Assembly (NCBI GenBank): GCA_022925895.1
Contig: JAKSYS010000530.1
Location: 1 to 43,682, forward strand
DNA from: Fragilaria crotonensis
Taxonomy: Eukaryota; Bacillariophyta; Fragilariophyceae; Fragilariales; Fragilariaceae
DNA length: 43,682 nucleotides
Direction: 5' to 3'
Part shown: positions 20,327 through 31,067 of the stretch, piece by piece
Position numbering within the stretch: position 1 is the stretch's first letter
How the letters are laid out: each line of letters begins with the position of its first letter
Notes under the pieces: generated by a model
Told to the model about the DNA's origin: nothing
The model's database searches: none
Seen by the model: the letters and a program-made list of their open reading frames with translations, nothing else
Position numbers and translations under genes: made by a program

Positions 20327-21037
20327 CTATAATGCTGGATTAAAGTGTACATTCGGCGAGATGTTCATCTCAGCGCCGTGATATTCGGCAGCTGCAACCG
20401 CATGCGCATCAGCAGCGGCGATTGCTAAAGCAAATCTCGCTCCCGGTGCTGAATAGTGCTCTGAAAGTTGTCGCAAGACCAGATCCTTATCATAAAATTG
20501 GTTCTGTTGCACAAAAATGACATCTTGAACCAGAGCATTTCGCCGATCATGTCTGGACCAGCCAATCGACGGGACGCTCCATCGTTCAAGGCCCCTCCGG
20601 GAGTGACCATGTTGAATCCACAGAAGCAGCCCCATATCGGGTTCGAACCGTGCAGAACTCTCCAACGAGTGGAAATACGCACCTTCAATAACGTTCTTGT
20701 ATGACAAACAATTCCCCTCCATATGTCGATTTCTCGATATCTCCATCGCTAACACCTTTCCTCGAGATCGGAAGTGTGAGAGTTCTTCATCACGAAACCA
20801 TCTGCGATCAGGGTCGTCCTCGCAAGGGATCTCGCGAAGCTCATGCATTGCCGAAAACCGAACCTTTTTTGTTCCCTCGCGGTACTGTCGGGCTATTCGT
20901 CTGCGTTTCTGTGGCTGTGTTGCATTAGCATCCATTTGAGTGTAAGAAGAGGCGAAGGAGTTCCCTACGGCTTGCCTGTGAGAGATGCTCCCATCAGGGC
21001 AACAAGGTGGTGGCGTTGTGGGAAGCTCGACAGCCAT
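20327..21037 (-). CDS. Diatom-type RGLE-motif protein of unknown function
   Basis: 236-residue protein from the ATG at 21037 (MAVELPTTPPPCCPDGSISH). It has the order of motifs I associate with a large uncharacterised diatom family: a basic patch then KKVRFSAMHELREIPCEDDP, RRWFRDEELSHFRSRGKVLA, then RRGLERWSVPSIGWSRHDRR followed by NALVQDVIFVQQNQFYDKDL, and an Ala-rich C-terminus (RFALAIAAADAHAVAAAEYH). KVRFS followed by a Trp-Phe-x-x-x-E-L segment is reminiscent of phosphatase-1 docking (K-V-x-F), which is inference. No membrane segment or signal peptide. No frame break. Function unknown. Confidence 0.75.
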   Translation of the reverse strand: MAVELPTTPPPCCPDGSISHRQAVGNSFASSYTQMDANATQPQKRRRIARQYREGTKKVRFSAMHELREIPCEDDPDRRWFRDEELSHFRSRGKVLAMEISRNRHMEGNCLSYKNVIEGAYFHSLESSARFEPDMGLLLWIQHGHSRRGLERWSVPSIGWSRHDRRNALVQDVIFVQQNQFYDKDLVLRQLSEHYSAPGARFALAIAAADAHAVAAAEYHGAEMNISPNVHFNPAL

Positions 21038-21597
21038 GAAGGATAACAAGCATTTATTTCACGCCCTTTTTATGGGCTTCAACTGTGACGAATGAACTTC
21101 CAACGGAACACTTGCTAGAGTGCTCAATTCTTTTGCGCACCAGTCGCGGGTCGCGGTTGTCAAGTTGACTACTCGTACCGGTAATATGTTGAGAAAGTCC
21201 AGTTTTTAAAAATGTTCGACGAACGTTACACTTCGTGCAGAGTGCCGCTGGGGCATGATTCCTTTTGCACCACTTCACCGGTTCGAAATAACGTCTTATC
21301 AGCCCCCATGGTGTGCTTCACTCGCCGAAAATCCATAACATAAACCATCATGAAGATCATGTCATCGTGTCACCCCGTGACCACGTCACGTTTCACGTTT
21401 CCTGTCAATGTCACAATTGGCAACTCCGGAGTTGATCCCCGCACGAATAGCAGGATACATACTACATACGTCGGACGTCGGACCTCATGACGACATCCGG
21501 AAATGCACCTCTTCTGGTAAGCTATTTGTGACGTACCTGGCAATTCACGGGTGAAGCTACACAAAACGCAAAACAGGCAGCATTTGCCGGAGCATAT

Positions 21598-21613
21598 TAC
21601 CAGGTACCTGGTA
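21598..21613. repeat. Perfect palindrome TACCAGGTACCTGGTA
   Basis: Sixteen bases, equal to their own reverse complement, in the 5' flank of the RGLE-type gene about 560 bp upstream of its start. It is the cleanest member of the GTACC/CCAGG motif family. Confidence 0.85.
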
Positions 21614-22893
21614 CTCGCCGTAGTACAGTGCAGCTGCAAAGTTTTTGAGACTGTTCCCTTGTCAATACACTGTTGTTGAGACTCTACTTTTCTTCTCACT
21701 AAAAGGACGATGACAGCAACTTCCACTCAATCCTAGATGAAAACCCACAGCAGGATGGCAATGTTGTTGTAGCAGACCCAATCCAAAATCAAAACATGGT
21801 CCAACATCAAAGGTATCATCTCTGATGTCAGCTCAATTTGGTGTCAGCATCAATGGCCTTCTGGATGAAGCAATTCACGACGTTGTATAATGATGCAGAG
21901 GAAAGTCAGCATAATGGCGGGCTTGAAATAAAGGTGGGTATCTGCATACCCTTGCAATCGATAGCCGCCAGCAAGAGTGCATATGACGTAGTAGTCTACC
22001 TATGAGAAACTCTTCTAACTCTATAAAAGAACAAGGAAAGCCTGTAAACCTCCCTCCCATCCAAGAATTTGAACTCAGCACCACCATGAGTGTTTGTCAT
22101 ATGTGATCACATGTACCTATGCCCTACTATACATGATTGAGCAGATCTTAGTAGAAACGTCAGAAATTTGGTACAACATGAAATGGAAAGGCAAGCCACT
22201 TCAAATTGCAGCAACTGTCACTTCTATGACAAAAAGAATGTAGTAATGCACTTTTTCCACTTTCAGGTTTCATGTTTCAACAGAACACAGACAATTTGAG
22301 CATAACCACCAGCTTTTAATATCCTTGAGGATAGCTGGCATGCGTTAGATTGCTTCCATATGCAGAAGCAAGCAGAAACAGTGTTCCATTATGACCTTTC
22401 TACTTTGTTTTTTGTCTCCTATTCACAATCAATATCGGACATGCTGGTCAGCTTTAGCTAATAGCACCTAGTAATGACACCCTCTCTAAAGCATCACGGA
22501 TATCAAGGCAGATGCTGGATAGTAGCTTGCCAATCATCTGAACAAAAATTGTCATACTAGGGTTGCTCATCCTCAGCAATGATGCTCAGTTAAAAGATTG
22601 ATCTATTTTGATGCTAACAATATTAAGTACAGTTCTCAGATGCCTGATTTGTAGCTCTCCTTACAGCATGCTACGGTACATAGATAAAACCAAAAGGAAA
22701 GAAATCTCCAAAGCTTACTCTCTGCTCACCTTCCGAGCTATTACTAGCAAGGAGGTCATCTGCAATGAAGTTGCTTTGTTGTAAGAGTAGAGGAACGACC
22801 TCCTGTGCCGTTTGAGTATAAAGTATACATATAGGAGTGCCTCCCGGTAATCCAGTGCAGTTCTACTCCGTACTCCTTTATTCGACGAGAACC

Positions 22894-22930
22894 GAGTCCG
22901 CGGCATGCATTTCGTGTCAGCATGACATCA
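22894..22930 (+). repeat. Left arm of a 37-bp inverted repeat
   Basis: GAGTCCGCGGCATGCATTTC then GTGTCAGCATGACATCA. The reverse complement at 23786-23822 differs at three positions, all in the TGACGTCA end. Similarity drops sharply on both sides. Confidence 0.8.
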
Positions 22931-23785
22931 TAGAATTCTGCTCATGCGGAATCTTGATTTATTTCTTGTCGCAGTGAGCTCTTTTTCCGGAACCTTATCA
23001 ACATTTACAAGTTTGTATATGTTATATAATAAAGGTGGTTTTGAATTAAGCCTGCGGAAATTCCGATATCTGCATTGTACGTAGAAAAGGTAGTACTCGT
23101 ACAAATTTGAATTCCAGAGTGCACGAAACATCCCACAATCGTAATTTGTAGGACCACATGGACCCTCAACCCTCAACTGCACACAATCTATTTGTAATAA
23201 CTTTGTAGTTCACCCTTGACTTTACTTTCCAATCTGTGTCTTCTGTTCATGTAGCAACTGTAGTCAGTTGATGTGACAATGGGAGTGAAGCTTTTTGTTT
23301 TTGATTGATATTCAATGCCTTTTTTGAAAGGGCCTCATGACAACAACAACCACTGGTGTACCGAGTTCGACGTACAAACTGTGTACTCCAGTACAGTACT
23401 CGAAGTATGAAAATCTACGGTAGGCAGTGCTACTGGAGAGTTACAGTAGAGCCGCCAATCGACAATTTTTTCCTGTAGAATTGCAGTATTGTTTGGTAGT
23501 AGGTTCGTCTTCGAGGAAATCGGAGCTGCAGTACCACCATCACATGGCAGTTTCATTTATGAAGGATCTCGAAAGGTGTTCATACATGTTAAACATCTAT
23601 ACATATTTTATGCCAGTCTACTATGTGGCTTTCTCATGTATGTATATAATTGTGTATCATTAAAACGGGCTTGGCATGCGCGTTGGGGATTCTTGAAACA
23701 ATGAAACACTAAAGATTCCGTCTTTTGTCTGGCCTCCACGTGTCCAAGCTTGTCCACAGGTTCGATGTACTAAGCATCATTACTG

Positions 23786-23793
23786 TGACGTCA
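23786..23793. promoter_or_regulatory. CRE-like bZIP site TGACGTCA
   Basis: A perfect 8-base cAMP-response-element palindrome 212 bp upstream of the start at 24005, followed by ATGATGACGCG. In diatoms TGACGT-type elements are known in CO2- and light-responsive promoters. The left repeat arm has the weaker TGACATCA. Function here is inferred from sequence and position. Confidence 0.4.
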
Positions 23794-23822
23794 TGATGAC
23801 GCGAAATGCATGCCGCGGACTC
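23786..23822 (-). repeat. Right arm of a 37-bp inverted repeat
   Basis: TGACGTCATGATGACGCGAA then ATGCATGCCGCGGACTC on the plus strand, the partner of 22894-22930. It lies about 190 bp upstream of the plastid membrane protein start. About 855 bp of non-coding sequence lies between the arms, so the pair may be the ends of a small non-autonomous transposon. Confidence 0.8.
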
Positions 23823-24004
23823 CGATCCTACATATTGGAACAGTCCCACACGAAACCCGGAGACGTCAACTTGAACAGGTCGATGGAAGCCAGCACATGC
23901 TGTGTATGTATTTCAAGTCAGTGATGTCGAATTGACTCACTCACCATTGTGCATTCACCGAACTGTAGGAGTTGCCTCCTTTCGATAAACTAGCGAGAAC
24001 AAAC

Positions 24005-24736
24005 ATGATGTCAAGTACTTTCATCGCCACCTTCTTGCTGCTGGCGAGCTGTAAAGGATTTCAGGGACCAGCATTCAAGATAAAGTCGTCCGTGTCCCAT
24101 TTGCTGGCAAAGAAAAAGACTGCCACAAGTTCGGGGCAAGGATTCGGGGCTGTGCCATCCCCAGCGCCTAGGAAGGATCCTGACAATGGTTCAAGCGTGA
24201 TTTCTGGTAGCGGTCTGCAGAGTATCGAGAATGGAGGATCCAACGCCATTCCGACGTTTGCCCAGTCCACCGCTCCTCCGCTTGACCCAAATCTACCTGT
24301 CGGAGAGCGCACTAAGAAGATCTTGGCAGATCAGTACGGCCTTCGAACATTAGAACAACAACGAATGGAGGAGAAACTCCAGGAGCAGCGACTCAAATTT
24401 GAGCGCCTCAAGCAAGAAGCTGAGAAAAATGAAGATTTCGACATTTTGACAGTGCTGCCAGCACCACTCATCATTGGAATTGATCGATTTCTCAAGATTG
24501 GGCTTGCAGTTTGCGTGGTTCTCTTTGTTGCCGGTGGTATTGGAATAACTGCCGAGGCCTGGTCGGCTGCTTCCGGTTCCCCTCTCCCGGAAGATTTTGA
24601 CTCGTTCATCGTCAACGTCGTCGAACCCAACTTTACACCGGGTTTGCTTGTACTATTGGGCTTCTCTGTTTCGTTGGGAATCTTTGCATCAGCACAACTT
24701 GGTTCGAGCGCTTCAGTATATTCGGAAGATCGCTAG
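24005..24736 (+). CDS. Plastid-targeted two-helix membrane protein, function unknown
   Basis: 243 residues from the first of two adjacent ATGs (24005, 24008). The N-terminus (MMSSTFIATFLLLASCKGFQ) is a signal peptide ending in a GF motif, followed by a Ser/Lys-rich transit region, so delivery to the plastid is likely. A Pro-rich linker follows, then ERTKKILADQYGLRTLEQQR and a charged coiled coil (EEKLQEQRLKFERLKQEAEK). Two hydrophobic helices come next: FLKIGLAVCVVLFVAGGIGI and TPGLLVLLGFSVSLGIFASA. The mature part looks like conserved plastid membrane proteins of unknown function in plants and algae, but I cannot name the family. No frame break. A CRE-like site lies upstream. Confidence 0.8.
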   Translation: MMSSTFIATFLLLASCKGFQGPAFKIKSSVSHLLAKKKTATSSGQGFGAVPSPAPRKDPDNGSSVISGSGLQSIENGGSNAIPTFAQSTAPPLDPNLPVGERTKKILADQYGLRTLEQQRMEEKLQEQRLKFERLKQEAEKNEDFDILTVLPAPLIIGIDRFLKIGLAVCVVLFVAGGIGITAEAWSAASGSPLPEDFDSFIVNVVEPNFTPGLLVLLGFSVSLGIFASAQLGSSASVYSEDR

Positions 24737-24887
24737 AGGGCACTGTTTGCAGTGGTGTAGCGCAGAATGGTAGCGCATGCCGCAGTAACTCAAATCCGCC
24801 TTGGACATGTGGTAGAAACTACAGGAAAGAATGCCCTCGTAGCAAATGGTGATTTTATGATAGTACAGGTGCTATCCCCCTCGACCT

Positions 24888-26423
24888 CTATGACAAGGGT
24901 TTGTGCAGGCGTCGTTCCAGAAATAGCTCTTTTAACTCGCTAGTTTCTGCTGCTTCCACCGTTTGGCGCGACGTAAGTGTCCACACTTCCATCCTGTCAA
25001 TAAAGAACTCGTTTCCCACGCAATCCCCATCCCTTCCGAAGAGTTTCGGATTACAAAAAGTGGCACACGAATTGGATTCCCCTCCCCTAACATCCCCATC
25101 AAGTAATAATCCAATGCCACTCGACTGTTGCTTGTAGGGCGAATCGCCCGGGTGCAACCATGCCCCACCGCCGACTGCAAGAATTTGTGCGGAGCAGTAC
25201 TGAACGTGCGTATCGCTGCCTGTATACGGATACACTTCGATCTTGTCGTCGTAGGAACGAAATAAGAATGCTTCCCCGGCTCCAAACCATCCCTTTTGAA
25301 GTCTCCAAGGAGTATTGGTGAATGAACCAAAGACTGTCCCATCGGTGGCCTTGATGGCAAGGATCGTACTTTGTGAAGCACGAATCTTGGTGAGGAGTGA
25401 AACCATGGATGATTCGTCTTGTGTAGAATCAAATTTTAGCCAGTAATTGCGAGTGGCAAGGTCATCCGGCAGAAAACCTCGCAGTGCATCCATCAATTTT
25501 TCGGATAAGACGCGATCGACTGGGATGTTTCCAAGAAGATGTGGTGCAAATGTTTCGGTCGCGCGAGCACGATCAGGCACATCAAGCCCTTGCACCGAAT
25601 GGAGCGGACTAGGAAGGTGGTCTGCGTATTCTTCTCCGTCGTCATATGAGTGACTTGCATACAAGGTCTGTTCAAAGGATCCACAATTGTTGAAGAATAT
25701 ATCTTCTTCGCGAGACCGATTGAGTGAAGCTGATTTCAAGGCACCGTCGACGCTAAAATGTGAAGAGTCTGCGGACATGACCTCTATTCTCGAATTATTG
25801 TCGTCCCCGGTTGGTGATTGAGACCGCGATTGCTTTTCGGAGATCGTGCGTTGGCTTATCGGCATGCTTTTATCTGGCGAGGAAGGTGGAGTCGTGAACA
25901 AGGGATCTTCCTTGAGTTGGTGAAGGGAGCTCTCAATCTCGGATAGTCGATCCGACATCGGGTCCACTGACGACACGTCACTCGCATCTGTATCGTTGTC
26001 ATTCAACAGGCGGTGTAGGAAGGAAAGCTCAGACACTGTTAAGCGATGCTCCTTCTCAAGTATTTGCTTGTGGAGGAGTTGACACGCACTTTCGAACCGG
26101 GCTCGCGCCACCAGTGCCAGCTCCACATCATTATTTGTTTGCTGCTTGATAGGTTGCCTTTGCCTCGTCTCTTTCTGCGTGTTCAGATCCGGTTTCGCAT
26201 TCTCGCTCGTCGCTGTTTTCGTTCGATCGATGCTTGCGACATTCAAAGAAGCCAGGGCATTACCCGGAGCGCTTTCTTGCTTGCTATGTAAGTTTGGTTC
26301 GCCCAGCGTTCGCGACGGCTGAGCCACAAATTTTTTTGGCAGTTGGGGTTCATTCTCCAACGCAACGTGTGCATTATTGTAACCATTCGACCCTGGAAGC
26401 TTCGGAAAGCATCGAAAGGGCAT
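24888..26423 (-). CDS. TLDc domain protein (OXR1-like)
   Basis: 511 residues, one exon, start ATG at 26423 (MPFRCFPKLPGSNGYNNAHV). The N-terminal 320 residues are mostly disordered, with one helical segment (VARARFESACQLLHKQILEK). The TLDc domain fills the C-terminal third: SEKLMDALRGFLPDDLATRN, SLLTKIRASQSTILAIKATD, GTVFGSFTNTPWRLQKGWFG then GEAFLFR, and near the end GIGLLLDGDVRGGESNSCAT and MEVWTL. TLDc proteins protect against oxidative stress in animals and yeast and can bind the vacuolar proton ATPase; which role applies here is unknown. The separation of 151 bp from the converging plastid gene leaves little room for 3' signals. Confidence 0.85.
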   Translation of the reverse strand: MPFRCFPKLPGSNGYNNAHVALENEPQLPKKFVAQPSRTLGEPNLHSKQESAPGNALASLNVASIDRTKTATSENAKPDLNTQKETRQRQPIKQQTNNDVELALVARARFESACQLLHKQILEKEHRLTVSELSFLHRLLNDNDTDASDVSSVDPMSDRLSEIESSLHQLKEDPLFTTPPSSPDKSMPISQRTISEKQSRSQSPTGDDNNSRIEVMSADSSHFSVDGALKSASLNRSREEDIFFNNCGSFEQTLYASHSYDDGEEYADHLPSPLHSVQGLDVPDRARATETFAPHLLGNIPVDRVLSEKLMDALRGFLPDDLATRNYWLKFDSTQDESSMVSLLTKIRASQSTILAIKATDGTVFGSFTNTPWRLQKGWFGAGEAFLFRSYDDKIEVYPYTGSDTHVQYCSAQILAVGGGAWLHPGDSPYKQQSSGIGLLLDGDVRGGESNSCATFCNPKLFGRDGDCVGNEFFIDRMEVWTLTSRQTVEAAETSELKELFLERRLHKPLS

Positions 26424-27494
26424 GACGGCGATAGCTCACGCAAGGAATGTTCTTGGTCCTCAGAGGTGCATGTATGCAACTCTTGATATTTTCATTCTGG
26501 TTTCATCGATTTGCTGTTGCTACTCGTACCATTTGTTGCTGTATGTGCAACGGATGCACTCCGGTGTGGCGTGTGGCATGCGGAGTTTGGCTGCCTCCTG
26601 TAAATGCAATCGAACTCACATGCTCCACATACGCGCCTGCCAACCCTTCCCACTTTTAGATATATCAATTTATTCATATCATGTGTCCAACATGACATCG
26701 AAACAGTCTATTTACGTCGTTTTCGTTTGCACCTTTCGATGCTAAAAATCTGTGGGTTATCGGCCGAAATCAAAAACGAGTTCAAAAACGGCGATAGTGA
26801 GGCGCTCGTATTCTACATATTTACATAATTGTCAATATGGTCGGTAAATGACGGGTTGCCGTAGAATACGAAAAAACCCGAATTCTAAAATCGCCCGCAC
26901 TCATGTCCTGCGCATACTGAAGAAGTTCGACATCCGTTTAAACAAATCCACCGGTAGGGTGTTTGCTTCCTGGAGGATGATTAAAGGCGAACTGTCTTGA
27001 GCCGAGAGCCGAACAGACAGAATAGTCTATCGGTCAGCATTCAGCATGACACTTGCCTGCTGTCAAATAGGACCACCTCCTATGCACTATGCACCGTTGA
27101 GAAAGTCTGGCCTCTCACAGTACACATGAAAACAATGGCGAGCTTAATTACAGTTTGTGAAGGATCGGCGAAACATGCAAAACTATTGCAAATACATAAA
27201 AACGTTTGTCATTCAATATAATTCTTGACTCTTGACCAATTCTAATGAGCAACACCAACAACACGCGTTCTTAGGATGCAAGGTCATGGTGGTATGGCGA
27301 TGCTTGGAAGGCAGACTTTCATCGAGACAAGATTCTTCAAGGATGAACGATAGCGCCATGCAAATTATGTGATGATGCCATTTAATCCAGACGGATTATC
27401 CTTTCACTTTAAGCGATTCGCATGGTAGACCCTCATTTGGATAGAAAAGCACTCCAAGGATCGATGCTTTTCCGCGCGCGAGACTGATGCCAAC
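26424..27494. other. Intergenic region of about 1.1 kb
   Basis: No gene, repeat or RNA structure recognised. Short open frames occur in several phases but none has a domain. It contains the 5' flank of the TLDc gene and the 3' flank of the FKBP gene. Confidence 0.55.
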
Positions 27495-28405
27495 CTAGTT
27501 GCATGAAAGCAAAGTAATGTCAAAGTAGAGCATCGCACCGGCCCCAGCGCCGATGTCTTGCGAGCCATATCCAGCCTTCGGCGGAATAATGAGCTTTCGT
27601 TTTCCACCAACTCTCATACCTTGGAGACCAATATCCCAACCCTGAATGACTTCACCTTTTCCCAATCGAAATGAAAATTTGTTGGAGCTGTCCAGCACAG
27701 TCCCGAATTTGCCTCCAGTCAATCGGTACTTGACAGTCACCGCCATCTTGTCTTGAACTAATACACCTGTTCCTACTACAAGATCCATGTATTGAACTCC
27801 CAATCGAAGGGTAGTCATGCCCGTGGCATCGTCAGTACTCCGTGGAACACCTTATGAAAAATGTCAAGATCCCGATCATCCGTAGGTTTCGCTGTATCGT
27901 CTTTCTTGATCATGCTGGCTTTAGCATCCTTCTTTGCCTGCACCGCTTTGGTCCCACCAGGGGCATTCATTTCCCTCCGCAACTTCTTCTGCTGTCGAAG
28001 TTTCTTCTCTTTTCGCAATTCCTTGGCAAGAATATGCTGCTGTTCCTTGAGATATTGCTTTCGTTCTTCCTTTTTCCGACGACTCTTCTCCGCCCTGGCT
28101 TCTTCAGGCGTCAATGCCACCGATGACAACGTGCCATTAGTGTCGTCAGCTACGGTACTTTTTTTCTGAGCCGCCTTCTTTGCCGCACGAAGTTCCTTTT
28201 TACTCATGGGTCGTACCCCATCATCCAACTGAGATACTACAACTCCGGCAGGAACCGGAGCGCTCCCGCGATCTTGAGGGTTGTTGTCGTCAGCACTACC
28301 ACTAGAACCACCAGTCGTCTTGAGTCTCTTTTGAACCCTCAGGTGGTCGAGGTCGTTGTCCCCTTGTCGTATTCGCACGCTCATGTTGGGTGATGCCGGT
28401 TTCAT
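27495..28405 (-). CDS. Nuclear-type FKBP prolyl isomerase with basic N-terminus
   Basis: FK506-binding-protein isomerase. Start ATG at 28405 (MKPASPNMSVRIRQGDNDLD). The first about 195 residues are strongly charged with Lys-rich helices (SKKELRAAKKAAQKKSTVAD and RKEKKLRQQKKLRREMN), fitting nuclear or nucleolar location. The C-terminal FKBP domain is complete: GVQYMDLVVGTGVLVQDKMA, then VTVKYRLTGGKFGTVLDSS, FRLGKGEVIQGWDIGLQGMR and VGGKRKLIIPPKAGYG. The two parts lie in different frames, joined by an ATGA overlap at 27815-27818. A one-base change near 27830-27840 would give a single protein reading TDDATGMTTLRLGVQYMD, the usual arrangement of nucleolar FKBPs. Two separate genes are less likely, because the downstream frame has no promoter space. 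Confidence 0.8.
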
Positions 28406-28959
28406 TCTTTGCGGGCTAAAATGAACAAAGAACTTAACAACTACTCCGGAACTCCGGAGTACATGTACACATGTACCACGTACAAGAACCTTCAGCGAGA
28501 CAGTACAAGTAGTTGAGAATCTCGTCGCATGAGATACGGTAGGTTTCGCTAGCCGTAGGTCTACTTGACGTTCCTAAGGATGCGCCATAATTTTCGTGGC
28601 CCTGAGACTCGACTCACCAATCTGGTACTGAGCACACATTCAAGTCGTGTGTTCAATAGATACAGCTTTTCCGACTTCGGAGGGGGTGTAGTATTTAGTA
28701 GTACAGTACAAGGTATGCATACCACGGGCGATCAATTCCCACCCCGTCAAAAGCGAGGTTTCACACTCCACACAACAAAGTTTGACGGCCGATAGTCTAT
28801 GATAGGGTAGTAAGAGATGTGCATTGACAACATACTGCATGGACATAACGTAAATGGGGTCATAATTAGATCACCCTTTAGGGTCCCATGTCAGCGTCCA
28901 TGAGTATGGAAGCTAAAATGTCATCGTCGATGTTGCGTTCTGTATCATCTTTCTGCACC
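28406..28959. other. Intergenic region, FKBP 5' flank
   Basis: No gene seen. It contains short GTAC/CCGGAGTAC repeats near 28440-28500 and ends at the stop codon of the TatD-like gene. Confidence 0.55.
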
Positions 28960-30353
28960 TCAACTGCCCCTTCTTTTCTTCTTCTTCTTTTGTTTGCTCT
29001 CTATTTGTTCGTCAGCAATCTCACCTCCGGCAGCAGCTGCTTCTTCTTCCGCTTGTTCTTTATCCAGCTGCTTCTGTTTCGCAACTCTAGCGCTTGCTTC
29101 TTCAATTGCTTGCCGCGCCCTTTCTACAAGTCCCTTACCGTACAAGCGAATGGTGTTTTCCGACGCTGCTCGGGCGACTTGTTCTGGTGAAATTTTTTGG
29201 GTTCGGCCACGGCAATAGCACAATACGTGACCAATGCACTGTGGGAGAATGCCTTGCGACCCATGGATTTCGCCCGGCAGGAGCCGGAATGACGTTATCG
29301 GTTTCCAACAATAGTCGATTCAGTGGAACGTCAAAGGCACATTCGTGTGCGATGGCAGCTTTGGCGAACCCGACAGTCGGATTCATGCCAATATATAATG
29401 AGTCCGGAAAGGCAGCCAGCAGTTTCATCATGGTTTCTGACTTTCCAGTCCAACAGGACAAGTGTATTTGTAGTGGTGGTGAGGGCGTCTCCTTCTGATG
29501 ATCCTCGTCACCATCGGGTACCGCGTCCAACAACACCTTGGCGAGATCCTTCATAACTCGCTTTTGCGTTTCGTCATCCTCCACGGTCCCCACCCGGATT
29601 TGTACCGGAACACCTTCTTGCAATGCCGCTTGGCAGGTTGCCTTGAGGCGGCGGAGTTGTGTGTCTGCACTAGTTCGAGCAAGGCAATCGGCAGCGTAGT
29701 CCAACTTGGCACAAAATCCAACGACCCGATCGTCTTCGTCCAGGGCATCAACCAGAGCGTCGACTGCCACATTGTACTGTTCTTGTTCGGGATCGTCGTC
29801 GTCATCTCCTCCTTCCAGAAAGGCATGTCCGAGACCAATAACAAAGAATAAATTGGAATCTGCTTCCAACATTGTCGTAACGCGTGGTGCATTCTTCGTC
29901 CAAGGTTTGTTGGCCTTAATGTATTGTCTGCAAATGGCGCCTCCGTACAATGGAGTAGATATCGCGGTGTTGTAGGTGGAGACACATTTTCTTTCGGAGA
30001 GCTTCAACAAGATTGCGAGACCATCAATTGATGCCCCCACATCGCAGCCAGCGTCAAAGACAAAGTATGGATTGTCGTTGTCGACACTAAGGCCGACCGG
30101 AAGTTCACCAACAGTAGCGTCGTCCTTAGCGACGGTTGTAGAGGACGCCTTTCTGGAAGTCTTGTGCGAGATTCCTGCCGGCCCCACTGATGACAGCCGG
30201 AATAATTGGAATGGTTGAAGTAGAGCTTTTCTTGGGACAGGCATCGCCGTCGTGACCCTTGGCTCCACAATAGGGACATTTAGGTTTCTTGATGTTACTG
30301 CTGTTTACTTTCTTTGATCTACCCGCTCGACCCCCGAACTTTGACGAGTACAT
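28960..30353 (-). CDS. Zinc-knuckle plus TatD-like protein with degenerate active site
   Basis: Start ATG at 30353 (MYSSKFGGRAGRSKKVNS). A CCHC-type zinc knuckle (CPYCGAKGHDGDACPKK) comes first, then a TatD-like metal-dependent hydrolase domain: NPYFVFDAGCDVGASIDGLA, FFVIGLGHAF, VVGFCAKLDYAADCL, LQIHLSCWTGKSETMMKLLA, VGFAKAAIAHECAFDVPLNR then LLLETDN, and a tail SPEQVARAASENTIRLYGKG. A Lys/Glu-rich C-terminus ends KKKKKRRGS. Several residues that bind metal in TatD nucleases are replaced: the HxH after the first strand is GCD, Glu of GEIGLD is absent, and the second His is lost (VQIRVGT). The LQIHLS His and the ETD Asp remain. The frame slips in the C4 run at 30182-30185 and the C3 run at 29273-29275; dropping one base at each gives one protein. 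Confidence 0.7.
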
Positions 30354-31067
30354 GGTTGGAATGTGGATGAATGTTACTAGTTATAGTGTGACTGACGTTT
30401 CTCGGCTTCAGTGCTGCTCCGGGCATGACAGATGATCCGACAACTGAAATGCCGATTGTGTTTTTTTTTTGTCATGAGGGTGCTTGTATGATACAGTACC
30501 TGGTGCTCCGAGGTGTCCGTACTGCAGTCATAAGAAGTTCTCGCCATTGAAAAAAATGGATGGTCACTAGCCTGCAGTCTGCAGTAATGCGAACTGTGCA
30601 TAAGCCACCGGTACATACAGTTTAAATCCGGTATGAGCACATACATAGCTACTTCTAACTTGTCACTTAGGAACTATGATACAATCTCTATGACACAGTA
30701 GGTCGATATTGCTCGTTCTCTTTACTCTGGATCTGGAGACCCTGGTATCGTGGTATTGCAAGGTGCGAGGTGCAAGTTCTCCAGAAGGATTCATTTCTGT
30801 AAGCTACTCAACTGGTTTATTCCAACTTCTTGTTCGGTGGATCCACCGCTGTCACCCTTACTTTTGTCACAGATGTCGACGCTTTAATGCGCAATCTTGA
30901 GGTGTTGTTATGCTTAAAGTTATATCTCTACTCTCAGCTATGACATTCATCAGTAGATTTACTAATCCTTCCGTCATAGATTGCCGTACCAGCAACCTGT
31001 TACTTTCACTTCTTCTACTTCTTCTATTACTGAACCGCAATGACGCGTTTCTCGCAAAACATCCACA
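30354..31067. other. Intergenic region of about 0.7 kb
   Basis: No gene seen. A T10 run lies near 30461-30470 and one GTACCTGG motif at 30496-30503. It contains the TatD-like gene's 5' flank and the nuclease-like gene's 3' flank. Confidence 0.55.

Larger units (their letters stand above)
21038..24004. other. Long intergenic region with palindromes and an inverted repeat pair
   Basis: No convincing gene in about 3 kb. 21598-21613 is a perfect 16-base palindrome. 21720-22700 is AT-rich with no recognised domain and could be old transposon sequence. 22894-22930 and 23786-23822 form an inverted repeat pair about 0.9 kb apart. The final 200 bases probably include the promoter of the plastid membrane protein gene. 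Confidence 0.5.

Noticed and set aside
24753..24785. tRNA-like D-arm sequence TAGCGCAGAATGGTAGCGC
   Set aside because: It matches an A box, but no anticodon stem or T arm can be folded in the following sequence, so no tRNA gene is called.
27815..27818. ATGA overlap as an operon-like gene pair
   Set aside because: Nuclear diatom genes are not organised this way, and the two parts form a known single-protein architecture.
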